Part shown: positions 16,469-26,298 of the stretch, one piece after another
Layout: each line of letters starts with the position of its first letter
Position numbering within the stretch: position 1 is the stretch's first letter
NCBI GenBank assembly: GCA_017404505.1
Contig: JAFRCE010000016.1
Coordinates: 62,001 to 126,000, forward strand
DNA from: Solobacterium sp.
GTDB lineage: Bacteria; Bacillota_I; Bacilli_A; Erysipelotrichales; Erysipelotrichaceae
Direction: 5' to 3'
DNA length: 64,000 bases
Translations under genes and position numbers: made by a program
Notes under the pieces: generated by a model
The model's input: the letters and a program-made list of their open reading frames with translations, nothing else
The model's database searches: none
Told to the model about the DNA's origin: nothing

Positions 16469-19400
16469 TCACTTAACTTTCCGTTTCAGGTTATGTTCGG
16501 CAATCAGGAAATCTTCCTCGTCCGGATACATGCTCTGGCATTCACAGGCGATCTCATACGCTTTCTGATAGTTGCCGAAGATCTCTTCCGCTTCCATGCG
16601 GAAAATGTCCGTATCCTTGCATGTCTGCTCCGGGCATGACATGCAGAACGGATGGTTCTTGCAGGCGTCGGCCAGTGCCAGGGCTTCTTCCTTTCTGCCA
16701 AGGATGGCCAGCAGCCGGATCTTGCGGGCCATAAACAGCAGTTTGTCCGGCTCGAATTCCGACAGTTTACGGTCAATTTCCACAAGTGCCGTGCGGGCGT
16801 ATTCCTGCGCCATTTCCAGATCATGAAGACGGAAATAACACATGGCAATGGCACCCTGGATACGGGACATGTCAAAGCCGTCCCGCTCTTTGCGGAACTG
16901 TTCCCATTTCAGCAGTTCCTTCAGCTGTTTTTTATAATCGCCGTAGTACTCGGAAAGGATATGATCCACTTCCAGAGCACGGTCGGGATGGAGATACTGG
17001 CGCACCATTTTTTTCTGCAGGGATGCTTTGTCGAAATCTTTTCGGTACATATGCAGAAGGATCTCGCAGTCACACAGTTCCCGGTCATATTCATCGACTG
17101 CCGCCCATTCCTTCAGGAACGCTTCCGCCTCTTCCAGACGGCCGGCATGGGCATAAACCATGAAGATGATCCGCCGGGCATATTTGTAATCATAGCGCTC
17201 AAGCACTTCGCGAAGAACTTCGATGGCTTCATCATAGCGCTTCATCCGGCGCAGGATGGTGGCTTTGCGCAGGAAGTATCCGCTCTGGTCCCCTTCCCGT
17301 TCGCTGGCCATTTCCACTGCGTGATTGATTTCCGCCAGCGCCTCTTCCAGTTTGCCCTGCATGCCATAGACCGAACTGAGCCGGTACCAGCTGTCAATGG
17401 AGTTCGGGTTCTTTTCCTTCAGCAGTTCGAACTGCTCACGCGCCTCTTCCGGTCTGAACATGTACATATAGCACATGCCGGCATAAAAGTGGCCGGAGGG
17501 ACGGCCGCCTTTTTCCAATGACATCAGATAGTATTTCAGAGCCTGATCCGCTTTGTGCTCAAGATCCTGATAATAGATATAACCGATCTCAGCTTCGACA
17601 TTCGGTGTGTGGTAGGGATCGTTCAGCAGATCCTGATAGATCGCCATCGCTTCATCATACTGATTTCCCCGCACCAGCAGCCAGGCTTTGTAATCCTTCA
17701 GACCATAATGATCCGGATTGCATTTCAGACCGCGTTCGGCAAGATCCAGCATGATTTCTCTGTCATCGGTGACATAGGCGTCCAGTTTTTCACCTTTCAG
17801 ACAGAGCAGACGGTAAAGCATCTCCGCGCCGAATTCATAGTTTTCTTCCTGGCCGCTCATGCCGGCCAGCGCTTTTTCATAGAAGTCCTGCGCGGCACTG
17901 TAATCCTGTTTGGCGTCTTCCTGCAGCACGCCCTGCACGAACAATACACCGGGGTCCTCCCCGACACCGCTCTGCACCAGGAAATCAATGATCTCCTGCG
18001 CCGCGTCCGCCGCCTCGTTGCGGATCAGAATGCGGGCTTTCAGGGTATAGAGATTGATGTCGGAACGGTACAGATCCATCGCCCGGTTCACGGCGTTGAA
18101 AGCTTCCCGGTCAAACCGTTTGTAGTAATACGCATAGGCCATCATCAGGAACGCGCGGTAGTTGCCCGGCGCGACCTGGGCCAGCTCACGGCAGTATTCC
18201 AGTGTCTTGTCCCAGTTGCGCTCCGTCAGACCGTTCTCACTGAGATGGACGAGAATCTCGGTTTTGTCTTCCGATGTCGCCAGGGCTTTCTGGTATGCTT
18301 CGTCGGCCTTTTCCATGTTCTTCAGACTGTAGTAGCAGAAACCGACCCGTGTCCATGTTTCACCGACTCGGCGGCGGCGGGAAATATTCTTCTCCGTGTC
18401 AGCGGGAAGCTGCGCGGCTATTTCGGCGAGTTTCTCCAGCAGTCCGGCCGCTTCTTCGTATCTTCCCTGTCCCAGGGCGAGACTGCCTTTGAGATTGAAG
18501 TATCCAAAACGGTCCTCATAATCTTCCGGAAGCAATGAAGCGGCTTCGTCCGCTTCATCCATCCGGTTGTTTTCCAGCAGTGCCCAGCAGAGATCGAAAC
18601 GGGCTTCCTGATCGTCCGGATCGTCAGCCAGTTTCTTGCTCAGTTCCTCAATGATGACCTTGTTCCATTCGCTGCGTTTCTGATCCAGCGTGTACTGCAG
18701 TTCGCCATTGCCGGCGGTGTCCCGCAGCATGGCGTCGATGATCTTCACGGCATCCTGATAACGGCCCTGTCCGGCTGTCGCGTTGGCTTCAAACCAGCGT
18801 CTTCGGATATTGTCCTTGTCCAGTTCCGCCAGCTTTTCCGACAGCTGCAGGCATTCGTCATACAGATTCCTGCCCAGCAGTTCTTCCGCCAGGGCGAGAC
18901 CGACATGCAGGCTGGCGGGATATTTCTTCTGCAGATCCCGCAATTCATCCAGGGCTGCCTCATCGCCCTCCCGCAGACGCCAGGAAAGCCACAGGGCATT
19001 GCCATAAGGATGCTGTTCCGGCAGTGCGAGCATTTCGTCGAATACCGGCTTCAGATCTTCTGTCTCCTGATTCACGGCTTTCAGATAAAGGCCGAGATAC
19101 TGATTGGCGGCTTCGCCGTCCGTTCCCGGTTCAAACAGATCCATCAGCAGCGTGTCTTCAAAATGGATCCCCGACGCGATGACATAATCGATGAAATCAC
19201 GCGGGTAGGTTTCATATAGCTCTTCCTGCCGTTCCAGCCAGGAAAACTGTTCGTCAAAATAAACCCAGACATCATGGGTAATAAAATAATGCTCCATCAG
19301 GAAACGGATCAGCAGATCTTCGCATTCCATGCGGCTGTCCACGGAAAGACAGACATCGGCATTGAGAAGCTTCTGCCACTCGGAAAGATCGTTGCGGCGC

Positions 19401-19633
19401 CGGAAGTCATCATATAAAGCGGAAAGATCATCCTGCCACTGTTCGATCGGTGTCTTCAATGCACTGACCTCATGTTCGGCAGCGTACGCCAGGGCGTCTT
19501 CATAGGCCTGCCGCAGCTGCTTGAATTCCTCCGGCTTGTCTTCCGGATTCGTCACCGCCAGCAGTTCCCGATAAGCGGAACGGATCCTGTTTCTGTCCGA
19601 CGTCGGCTCGATTTTCAGTATTTTCCAGAACAT
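16469..19633 (-). CDS. Large TPR-repeat protein with a degenerate N-terminal J domain
   Basis: 1054 residues. Residues 1-50 ([20 protein letters not shown], then [20 protein letters not shown], then AYEDAL) follow the J-domain pattern of helix II, loop and helix III. The loop reads TNPED in place of the HPD tripeptide needed to stimulate Hsp70 ATPase. The rest is a long series of tetratricopeptide-like helical pairs (repeated A-x-x-Y-x-x-A/L-x-P motifs, e.g. [48 protein letters not shown]). A Cys-containing segment near the C-terminus reads [12 protein letters not shown]. Co-transcribed with the HscC-like Hsp70, so it is presumably a client adaptor or co-chaperone. Client unknown. Confidence 0.8.
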   Translation of the reverse strand: MFWKILKIEPTSDRNRIRSAYRELLAVTNPEDKPEEFKQLRQAYEDALAYAAEHEVSALKTPIEQWQDDLSALYDDFRRRNDLSEWQKLLNADVCLSVDSRMECEDLLIRFLMEHYFITHDVWVYFDEQFSWLERQEELYETYPRDFIDYVIASGIHFEDTLLMDLFEPGTDGEAANQYLGLYLKAVNQETEDLKPVFDEMLALPEQHPYGNALWLSWRLREGDEAALDELRDLQKKYPASLHVGLALAEELLGRNLYDECLQLSEKLAELDKDNIRRRWFEANATAGQGRYQDAVKIIDAMLRDTAGNGELQYTLDQKRSEWNKVIIEELSKKLADDPDDQEARFDLCWALLENNRMDEADEAASLLPEDYEDRFGYFNLKGSLALGQGRYEEAAGLLEKLAEIAAQLPADTEKNISRRRRVGETWTRVGFCYYSLKNMEKADEAYQKALATSEDKTEILVHLSENGLTERNWDKTLEYCRELAQVAPGNYRAFLMMAYAYYYKRFDREAFNAVNRAMDLYRSDINLYTLKARILIRNEAADAAQEIIDFLVQSGVGEDPGVLFVQGVLQEDAKQDYSAAQDFYEKALAGMSGQEENYEFGAEMLYRLLCLKGEKLDAYVTDDREIMLDLAERGLKCNPDHYGLKDYKAWLLVRGNQYDEAMAIYQDLLNDPYHTPNVEAEIGYIYYQDLEHKADQALKYYLMSLEKGGRPSGHFYAGMCYMYMFRPEEAREQFELLKEKNPNSIDSWYRLSSVYGMQGKLEEALAEINHAVEMASEREGDQSGYFLRKATILRRMKRYDEAIEVLREVLERYDYKYARRIIFMVYAHAGRLEEAEAFLKEWAAVDEYDRELCDCEILLHMYRKDFDKASLQKKMVRQYLHPDRALEVDHILSEYYGDYKKQLKELLKWEQFRKERDGFDMSRIQGAIAMCYFRLHDLEMAQEYARTALVEIDRKLSEFEPDKLLFMARKIRLLAILGRKEEALALADACKNHPFCMSCPEQTCKDTDIFRMEAEEIFGNYQKAYEIACECQSMYPDEEDFLIAEHNLKRKVK

Positions 19634-19712
19634 ATCTTCCCCCAGTTTTCTGTTATATACATATATCTATTATAAGCGTGAAACGGTTTCTTCCAAAGAT
19701 AAAAACGGTTCA

Positions 19713-19742
19713 ATAAAAGATCCCGCCTGAGCAGGATCTTTA
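19713..19742 (-). terminator. Rho-independent terminator after the CARF-like/HEPN gene
   Basis: AAAGATCC arms with inner GC pairs around a TCAG loop, followed by TTTTATT on the minus strand. It separates the 613-residue gene from the J-TPR/Hsp70 operon. Confidence 0.78.
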
Positions 19743-19745
19743 TCT

Positions 19746-21587
19746 TCAGTCTTTCAGCTGTTTGGCTTTCGCCTTGATTTCACCCGGTGAGATCAGAACC
19801 ACATTCAGCGGCTTGTCCTTGATCAGATCAATGACTTTGTCATAACACTGCATGAAATAATCAATGCCTTCACGGATCCTCATCATCCGGATACTGAGAT
19901 CTCTGAATTCAACGATCAGACGATCATCCGATTCACGCATCGAGGCATGGTTGGTCATGTTGCGGATCTCGCACAGATGATAATAGGCAAACAGCAGGTT
20001 CTCCAGTGCTTCCCGGTCATCACAGACGGTATATCCGGTGATTTTTACATTCGATGTGTTATCCAGCAGACTGACATGCAGAGCGGCGTAATTGCGCTGG
20101 GCGTCCTTGTAGGTATGGATGGGATTGTCACCGCGCAGATATGTTTTTATATAGTAATGCTGCACGTTGTCATCGATCATCCAGTACTGGTTCGGACGCA
20201 GGCTGTTACGGCATCTGGCAAACTGGGCCGCGACATTGCCTTTTTCTTCCTCGCTGTTGCAGTAATAGAGGATACCCTTATTGACAAAGATCTCCGGCGC
20301 GCGGGATTCGATCAGAGTCAGAACCTGCTGATAGAAACTCTTTCGATAAGCCCATCTGGCCATGTCGATGAAGCTGACTTCATCTTTTGTCAGAAGCTCT
20401 CCGTAATCACGTTTGATGCCTTCGGCAAGGATCGAGAACAGACTGCTGTAATAATCGTTCTCCTCCGTTTCCAGACCTTTGTCGAGAATCTCACGGAGCT
20501 GGCTGATGCCATTTTCGATTTCACCGATGTCACACAGAGAAACGCCGGCGTCGATATGCCGCATGGCATAGATCATCTGATCCACCCGGGTGTTTTCGGA
20601 ACCGTATTTTTCCCAATAGTCAATGATCATGTCAGCCTTGCCGTACTTCAGGAAGGTACGGAATGCCGCATTCAGGGCCGTGACGCCATAGCCTCTCGTA
20701 TCGTCTCTGATTTCACCGGCCAGCATGTTATGAGAATCGGACGTCGTGAATACGTGACGCAGATGCACGCGGGAATCCGGGAAAGTGTTGATAATGTCGA
20801 GAATACTGATCAGAACGAAGTTGTCAGTCATATCGTCACTGTTCAAAGCGACATACAGGTTGATCTCATCATTGTGATCACCTTCGATGGCTTTGGCCAG
20901 CTGCATGATATTCTCGATCGGCAGCTTGCCGTCATCGCTGACACTGGTCGGAATGAATCTGACCTTGACGTCCGAGTTCTCCGGCAGGATCTCAAGCTTA
21001 TAGGAATCCTTGAGGGTGCCGTAGAGATAATTCTTTAACCACTGTTTGTAGACGATCATGTCATCAGCAGCACCCGGAACTTCTTTCGCGAGTTCCTTCT
21101 TGAACGTTTCATACATCTTCGGGTCTTTGGTGAGAACGTCAAAGAAACGGTTGTATTTGACATCGTCATCCTGGAAGCCGCGTTCCTTATAAAACCGGCG
21201 GACAAAGCCAGTTACCTGTTTCTGTGCTTCCTCATTGAGCAGAAGACCGAGATCCTGCTGTTCGATATGCAGCTCGTCAATATACTGGGCGATACGGTAA
21301 CGGAAAAGACTGTATGCCGAAAGCTCCTTGATATCGGCGGTATAGAAGTTCTTTCCTTCCCGCAGCTGGATCAGCTTGCCGTCATCCCCTTCATCGAAGG
21401 TAAGCTTGCGGCCCAGCGTGATGATCTCATCCACCGGATATTTGGACAGAACATATTTACAGCTGGCTTCCACCGTCAGCATCGCGTCACAGTACATATT
21501 CTTGAATCCGTCTTTTCCGTAATAATAACGGATCTGTTCCGCATCACTCGGCATGCTTAACGATGTGAGCAAAATATTATAGGCCAT
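19746..21587 (-). CDS. CARF-like / HEPN-motif protein (TM1812/Csm6-like), outside any CRISPR locus
   Basis: 613 residues. The N-terminus looks like the Rossmann-type start of TM1812-family CARF proteins (YNILLTSLSM, later PVDEIITLGRKL). A central segment NLYVALNSDDMTDNFVLISI, continuing LDIINTFP, occupies the place of the family's strand-plus-DxTHG region, although the DxTHG residues are not kept. The C-terminal helical part contains EIRNMTNHA, an exact R-N-x-x-x-H HEPN ribonuclease motif (Arg542, His547). Csm6/Csx1 effectors pair a CARF sensor of cyclic oligoadenylate with a HEPN RNase in this order. Domain calls are by eye: HEPN motif fairly clear, CARF tentative. The gene starts 15 bases after the MATE gene stop, whose TAG lies just before its AGAGGAAG ribosome binding site. 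No cas gene or repeat array is nearby. Confidence 0.55.
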   Translation of the reverse strand: MAYNILLTSLSMPSDAEQIRYYYGKDGFKNMYCDAMLTVEASCKYVLSKYPVDEIITLGRKLTFDEGDDGKLIQLREGKNFYTADIKELSAYSLFRYRIAQYIDELHIEQQDLGLLLNEEAQKQVTGFVRRFYKERGFQDDDVKYNRFFDVLTKDPKMYETFKKELAKEVPGAADDMIVYKQWLKNYLYGTLKDSYKLEILPENSDVKVRFIPTSVSDDGKLPIENIMQLAKAIEGDHNDEINLYVALNSDDMTDNFVLISILDIINTFPDSRVHLRHVFTTSDSHNMLAGEIRDDTRGYGVTALNAAFRTFLKYGKADMIIDYWEKYGSENTRVDQMIYAMRHIDAGVSLCDIGEIENGISQLREILDKGLETEENDYYSSLFSILAEGIKRDYGELLTKDEVSFIDMARWAYRKSFYQQVLTLIESRAPEIFVNKGILYYCNSEEEKGNVAAQFARCRNSLRPNQYWMIDDNVQHYYIKTYLRGDNPIHTYKDAQRNYAALHVSLLDNTSNVKITGYTVCDDREALENLLFAYYHLCEIRNMTNHASMRESDDRLIVEFRDLSIRMMRIREGIDYFMQCYDKVIDLIKDKPLNVVLISPGEIKAKAKQLKD

Positions 21588-21602
21588 ATGATTACTTCCT
21601 CT

Positions 21603-22967
21603 CTAAGACCATGTGCTGAGTACTTTCTTTCTAAGCCAGGTATTCATAACAATGATAAACAGGAAATTCAGGAAATCCGCCGCGCAGATTCCCAGCCAGA
21701 TACCGCTGATTCCGAAATACTGCTGTAACAGCAGGGTCAGCGGCACAAGCAGAACGACCTGTCTCAGCAAAGCCGAGATCATTGAGATATACGTTTTTTT
21801 CACCGGCGCAAACAGCTGTGTCAGAACGATCGAAGCGCCGAGAATCGTCAGCGACAGCGACAGGATCCGGTAGGACGAGATGCCCAGCGGCAGCTGTTCG
21901 CCTTTGATATTCATCAGACCCAGCAGAAACTGCGGGACTGTCTGAAACAGCACAAAGACAGCAAGTGTCCAGCTGTTTGCCATTTTCATGGCGAAATTTC
22001 TTGTTTCCAGGAATCGTTCACGGTTCTTTTCGCCGCAGCAGAAGCCGAGAATCGGATTCATGCCGCGGGTGATACCAAAGACCGGCAGCGTCGCGAATGA
22101 GTAAAGCTTCGAGAATGATCCGTAGACAGCAACCGCATCGGTTCCGTATATGGCGATTTCCTTGTTCACGATGCCGGCAACGACGGAAGTGGTCGCCTGG
22201 GTCAGGGCAGATGGAACGCCGACATACAGGATATCCTTGATAATCGTAAAATCCGGTTTGAAACACTGCGGGTTCACCGGCAGATTCTCCCTGTTTTTCA
22301 CGAAGATGCCGTACATGCCAATCAGCATGGAAACCATCTGCGCGCAGCTGGAAGCGATGGCCGCTCCCCGGACGCCCAGATGCAAAGAGAAGATCAGCAC
22401 CGGATCCAGAAACAACACGACCAGACCGCCGGCAATCTGCGACAGCATCGGAATCACCATACTGCCCGATCCCTGCAGGATCGAGAAGCTCAGCTGTGAG
22501 AAGATGCTTCCGAAACCAAGCAGACAGATCGTGCGGATATAAATGACAGCCGCCGCGGAAACTTCCGGGTCATTCGTATAAAGACTGACAAAAGCCTGCG
22601 AGCCGAACAGACCGAACAGGATCATGATGCCGGCTGTCAGAATGCCGATCAACAGTCCGTTGGCGGCGGCTGAACCTGCTTCTTCCGTATTCTTTGCGCC
22701 GAGATTGCGGGAGATGCAGGAATTGATACCCACACCGATACCCGTTGAAAGAGCGCCCATGATCATCTGTACCGGAAAAGCCAGTGTGACAGCGGCCAGT
22801 GAGCCGTCGCTGATCCGCGCCACGTACATTGAGTCCACCGTATTGTAAAACGCCTGCATCAGCATCGCCACAATAGACGGCCCGGCCATTTTCAAAAGCA
22901 GTGAACGCACCGGCTCAGTTGCCAGCGCGTCACGTTCCGGTACCTGCGGATTCCTGTAGATATTCAT
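21603..22967 (-). CDS. MATE family efflux transporter
   Basis: 454 residues and about twelve hydrophobic segments. The N-terminal pattern KMAGPSIVAMLMQAFYNTVDSMYVARI and the later GINSCISRNLGAKN are typical of the NorM/DinF-type MATE fold. These pumps export cationic drugs or metabolites using a Na+ or H+ gradient; the substrate cannot be told. It is the middle gene of a tight three-gene set: STAS protein 19 bases upstream, CARF-like/HEPN gene 15 bases downstream. Confidence 0.92.
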   Translation of the reverse strand: MNIYRNPQVPERDALATEPVRSLLLKMAGPSIVAMLMQAFYNTVDSMYVARISDGSLAAVTLAFPVQMIMGALSTGIGVGINSCISRNLGAKNTEEAGSAAANGLLIGILTAGIMILFGLFGSQAFVSLYTNDPEVSAAAVIYIRTICLLGFGSIFSQLSFSILQGSGSMVIPMLSQIAGGLVVLFLDPVLIFSLHLGVRGAAIASSCAQMVSMLIGMYGIFVKNRENLPVNPQCFKPDFTIIKDILYVGVPSALTQATTSVVAGIVNKEIAIYGTDAVAVYGSFSKLYSFATLPVFGITRGMNPILGFCCGEKNRERFLETRNFAMKMANSWTLAVFVLFQTVPQFLLGLMNIKGEQLPLGISSYRILSLSLTILGASIVLTQLFAPVKKTYISMISALLRQVVLLVPLTLLLQQYFGISGIWLGICAADFLNFLFIIVMNTWLRKKVLSTWS

Positions 22968-22986
22968 CCGAATATCACCTGTTCGT

Positions 22987-23286
22987 TTATTCGATTGTCA
23001 GGAAATCAGAAAAACCGGTCACTTCAAATACATCATTAATATCTTCGTTAACGTTTTTCACCGTCATCGTTCCCTGCGCGTTCATCGTTTTCTGAGCTGA
23101 AAGAAGCACTCTCAGACCAGCACTGGTGATGTACTCCAGCTTTTCCATATCAAAGACCAGTTCCGTGACGTTATCGATGCTCTCTTTGATCGCCGCTTCG
23201 AAATCCGGAGCCGTGATGGTATCCAGTTTTCCTTCCAGAAAGACGGTCAGACTGGTTCCGTTCTGTTCTTTTCTGATATTAAGCAT
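22987..23286 (-). CDS. STAS domain protein (anti-sigma factor antagonist type)
   Basis: 99 residues forming a single STAS domain. The phosphorylatable Ser site reads YITSAGLRVLL (compare DSSGLG in SpoIIAA and RsbV), preceded by the usual LVFDMEKLEY strand. The ATG at 23286 is chosen because AGGAGGTGCAT lies just before it; an upstream in-frame ATG at 23301 has no such site. Partners (an anti-sigma kinase or sigma factor) are not in the window. It is the first gene of the operon with MATE and CARF-like/HEPN. Confidence 0.88.
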   Translation of the reverse strand: MLNIRKEQNGTSLTVFLEGKLDTITAPDFEAAIKESIDNVTELVFDMEKLEYITSAGLRVLLSAQKTMNAQGTMTVKNVNEDINDVFEVTGFSDFLTIE

Positions 23287-23456
23287 ATGCACCTCCTGCA
23301 TTTTTCATCCTACAGATAAACTCTTGCCATTTTCACTCGCTGAAAACACGGCAGACTGTTTATCTGTCCTTACAATAGTATCATGTTCTTTATTTTCGAG
23401 TATGTTTTCACGCTATTTTTCTTTTTCCGGCCGCTCATTTTTCCCGGGCTTTGCCG

Positions 23457-23502
23457 CGTTGAACCGCAAGGAGCCATGGTATAATTCTCTTCAAAGAGGA
23501 AA
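23457..23502 (+). promoter_or_regulatory. Promoter and ribosome binding site of pepF
   Basis: A perfect -10 TATAAT at 23480-23485, with a weak -35 around CGTTGA, and the ribosome binding site AAAGAGGA just upstream of the ATG at 23508. Confidence 0.6.
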
Positions 23503-23507
23503 ATGAT

Positions 23508-25262
23508 ATGAACAAAGAATGGTCACTTGAAAAACTGTACAAAGGTTACGACGATCCCGCTTTCGCGGCTGACGAAGCGGAACTGGACCGGCTCCTCAGT
23601 GAATATGAGGAATTTGCCGGCTGTCTGCAGGGCGATCCTGCCGATCTTCTCAGCCGGATGATCACCCTGAACCAGCAGATCACCGGTAAAGCGGAAAGCA
23701 TGATGGTATTCGCATCCCTGCAGCAGTCAGTCAACACGTCCGACGCGGCTTCCGCCGCTGTACTCGGCCGTCTCTCCCGCAAGCTGTCCCGCCTGGCGGC
23801 ACCGCGCACCGCGCTGGTTCAGTATATCGCCGGCCTGGACGATCTTGATGCCGTGATCCGCGGCCATGAACTGCTGGAGGAACATTCCTTCTTCCTGCAC
23901 AATATCCGCCAGGACGCGAAGTATACCCTCTCACCGGAAGTTGAGCGGGCCATCAGCCTGTATGAGATCAGCGGTTCTTCCGCCTGGAGCGATCTGCAGG
24001 GTTTCCTGACTTCCACCGTTCCGGTCGAATATGAAGGCGGCATTACGAATCTGTCCGACATCCGCAACAAGGCATACGATCCGGATCCATCTGTCCGCAA
24101 GAGCGCCTACGAGGCGGAACTGAAAGCCTATGAGCGCATCCGGGACGGCATTGCCTTCTCCCTGAATTCGATCAAGATGGAAGTGATCTCCCACTGCCAG
24201 CTGCGCGGCTACGAATCACCGCTTGATGAGACATTGAAGAATGCCCACATGAAGCGAGAAACGCTCGATGCCCTGATCGGTGCCATGGAAGAATATCTGC
24301 CGAAGTTCTGGGCATACATGCGGGCCAAGGGAAAACTGCTCGGCTATGACAACGGCCTGCCCTTCTATGAAATGTTCGCGCCGCTGGAAGGCAACGACAA
24401 AACCTATACCACCGAAGACGCCAAAGCTTATCTGGTCGATCTGTTCTCGACGTTCGATCAGGAAGAAACCGATATGATCGCCCGGGCTTTCGACGAAGCC
24501 TGGATCGACTTCTATCCGCATGACGGCAAAGTCGGCGGCGCTTTCTGCGCACCGGTCGCCGTCCTCAAGGAAAGCCGCGTGCTGACCAATTTCGGCGGCA
24601 CCCTCGGCGATGTCGTCACCCTCGCCCACGAACTGGGTCATGCGTTCCATAACCACTGCCTGCGCGACAACAGCCTTCTGAACATGGACGTATCCATGCC
24701 GGTTGCGGAAACCGCCTCGACGTTCAACGAAGTAGTCGCCATGAACGCGGCGATCAGCGCCGAAACCGATCCGGTTGCCAGAAGAGCGCTGATCGAAAGC
24801 CAGCTGATGGATGCCAACCAGATCATCTGCGACATCTATTCCCGTTATCTGTTTGAAACAGCCGTCTTCGAAAAGCGGGAAAATGAATTCCTGTTCGCCG
24901 ACAGTCTGTGCAAAATCATGTTGGAAGCACAGAAGAAAGCTTACGGCAACGGTCTCGACCATAACTTCCTGCATCCGTATATGTGGGCATGCAAGAGCCA
25001 TTATTACAGCGGCAGCCTCAGCTTCTACAACTTCCCGTATGCCTTCGGCGGTCTGTTTGCCAGAGGCCTCTATGCGAAATACCTGAAGGAAGGCCCTTCT
25101 TTTGTGCCGCTTTACAAAAAACTTCTGAAGGCGACCGGAACGACGACTGTTGAAGGCGCGGCGGAAGTTGCCGGCATCGATCTGACCGACAAGGAATTCT
25201 GGCGTTCTTCCCTGCAGATCCTGGCCGACGAAATCGACGAATTCATCGCCCTGTGCGAATGA
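23508..25262 (+). CDS. pepF: Oligoendopeptidase F family M3 metallopeptidase
   Basis: 584 residues, typical for PepF. The zinc site is LAHELGHAFHNHCL (HExxH) with the third ligand Glu in MPVAETASTFNEV about 25 residues on. The C-terminal YMWACKSHYYSGSLSFYNFPYAFGGLF segment is the substrate-binding signature of the M3B family. It is a cytoplasmic enzyme that cleaves oligopeptides of roughly 7-17 residues. Monocistronic, with its own promoter and a downstream terminator. Confidence 0.94.
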   Translation: MNKEWSLEKLYKGYDDPAFAADEAELDRLLSEYEEFAGCLQGDPADLLSRMITLNQQITGKAESMMVFASLQQSVNTSDAASAAVLGRLSRKLSRLAAPRTALVQYIAGLDDLDAVIRGHELLEEHSFFLHNIRQDAKYTLSPEVERAISLYEISGSSAWSDLQGFLTSTVPVEYEGGITNLSDIRNKAYDPDPSVRKSAYEAELKAYERIRDGIAFSLNSIKMEVISHCQLRGYESPLDETLKNAHMKRETLDALIGAMEEYLPKFWAYMRAKGKLLGYDNGLPFYEMFAPLEGNDKTYTTEDAKAYLVDLFSTFDQEETDMIARAFDEAWIDFYPHDGKVGGAFCAPVAVLKESRVLTNFGGTLGDVVTLAHELGHAFHNHCLRDNSLLNMDVSMPVAETASTFNEVVAMNAAISAETDPVARRALIESQLMDANQIICDIYSRYLFETAVFEKRENEFLFADSLCKIMLEAQKKAYGNGLDHNFLHPYMWACKSHYYSGSLSFYNFPYAFGGLFARGLYAKYLKEGPSFVPLYKKLLKATGTTTVEGAAEVAGIDLTDKEFWRSSLQILADEIDEFIALCE

Positions 25263-25274
25263 TTCCGGGATAAA

Positions 25275-25312
25275 AAAAAGAGGAACTGTTTTTCATAACA
25301 GTTCTTTTCTTT
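25275..25312. terminator. Bidirectional rho-independent terminator
   Basis: GAACTGTT and AACAGTTC arms (25283-25304) are flanked by an A-run on the left and TTTTCTTTT on the right. It serves pepF and the convergent phosphatase gene. Confidence 0.85.
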
Positions 25313-25316
25313 TCGC

Positions 25317-26078
25317 TCATCGGCGGTCACTGAACGCCGCTTTTTTCCCAATGGGGATATAACGCAGTTCCATATCGTCCAGACGCAGCAGCGCCAGTTT
25401 GGAAGAATCTTCGTTGTATGCCAGACCGCAGTCGATGTCATACCAGTCCTCCCCGTCCTGCAGGATGTACTCATCGCCGCGGTACTGGGCGGGCGTATGG
25501 CCGACGATCACCGTGTAACCGGGAATCTTCGTCACATAACGGCCCCAGACAAAATCACTTTTCCAGTCGAACAGGAACGGATACTTCTCGTCCGCAATCG
25601 TGTCCAGATACAGATCATGCAGGTCATCGAGCGGATAATCCGCCGGAATCGCGGCATGAACGAGACAGAATTTGCGGCCGTTGACTTCCAGAAGTTTGAG
25701 AAGCGGCCGGCTCTTCAGGTAGTCCATCAGTCTTTCCTGTTCCTCCTCGCTCTCCTGCATCAGCGCGTCCCATGTGTGATTGCCGAAGTTGAGGATCTGC
25801 CAGCGGAAGAAAATATCATCCCGCTTGAGGATCGACACTTCGTCGCGATGCTTTTCGCATTCATAGTTCTGCATCATCATCAGATCATGATTGCCCAGCA
25901 GCATCTCACAGCGCGGATCCGCGATCAGCATCTGCAAAGCCTCCATGCCGTCCGGGCCTTTGTCCACCGCGTCACCGATCATATACAGTCTGTCATCCTC
26001 ACCCAGCATGGCCAGTACTTCACGCAGTACGTCGGCATGGGCGTGGATATCGGAACAAACATATGTTTTGCCCATCAT
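25317..26078 (-). CDS. PPP-family metallophosphatase (ApaH/PrpE-like)
   Basis: 253 residues with all metal-binding motifs of the PPP superfamily: SDIHAH (DxH), IGDAVDKGPDG (GDxxDxG), LLGNHDLMM (GNHD), and later His residues in LVHAAIP and IVGHTPAQY. Members include diadenosine tetraphosphatases and Ser/Thr protein phosphatases of the PrpE/PrpA type; sequence alone does not separate them. The start has only a weak ribosome binding site (AGGTAAAG). Confidence 0.88.
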   Translation of the reverse strand: MMGKTYVCSDIHAHADVLREVLAMLGEDDRLYMIGDAVDKGPDGMEALQMLIADPRCEMLLGNHDLMMMQNYECEKHRDEVSILKRDDIFFRWQILNFGNHTWDALMQESEEEQERLMDYLKSRPLLKLLEVNGRKFCLVHAAIPADYPLDDLHDLYLDTIADEKYPFLFDWKSDFVWGRYVTKIPGYTVIVGHTPAQYRGDEYILQDGEDWYDIDCGLAYNEDSSKLALLRLDDMELRYIPIGKKAAFSDRR

Positions 26079-26145
26079 CTTTACCTGTCTTTCCGCATCT
26101 CCTTTTTTCTTTCTGATTTAAAACGCAGAAAGCGGATAAAAAAGG

Positions 26146-26216
26146 AGCAGGCGACGGGAATCGAACCCGCGTATTCAGCTTGGGAAGCTGACATTCTGCC
26201 ATTGAATTACGCCTGC
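26146..26216 (-). tRNA. tRNA-Gly (anticodon CCC)
   Basis: A 71-base cloverleaf. The acceptor stem is GCAGGCG/CGCCTGC with U73, and the T arm contains GGTTCGATTCC. The anticodon stem TCAGC/GCTGA encloses the loop TTCCCAA, giving anticodon CCC. The 3' CCA is not encoded. Confidence 0.93.
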
Positions 26217-26298
26217 ATGCCTATTAAATATAATCCATTTGCCCTGAATTGGCAATCCGGCAGTCTTTCACCTGGCTCCCGCGTCATTTTGCGATACA

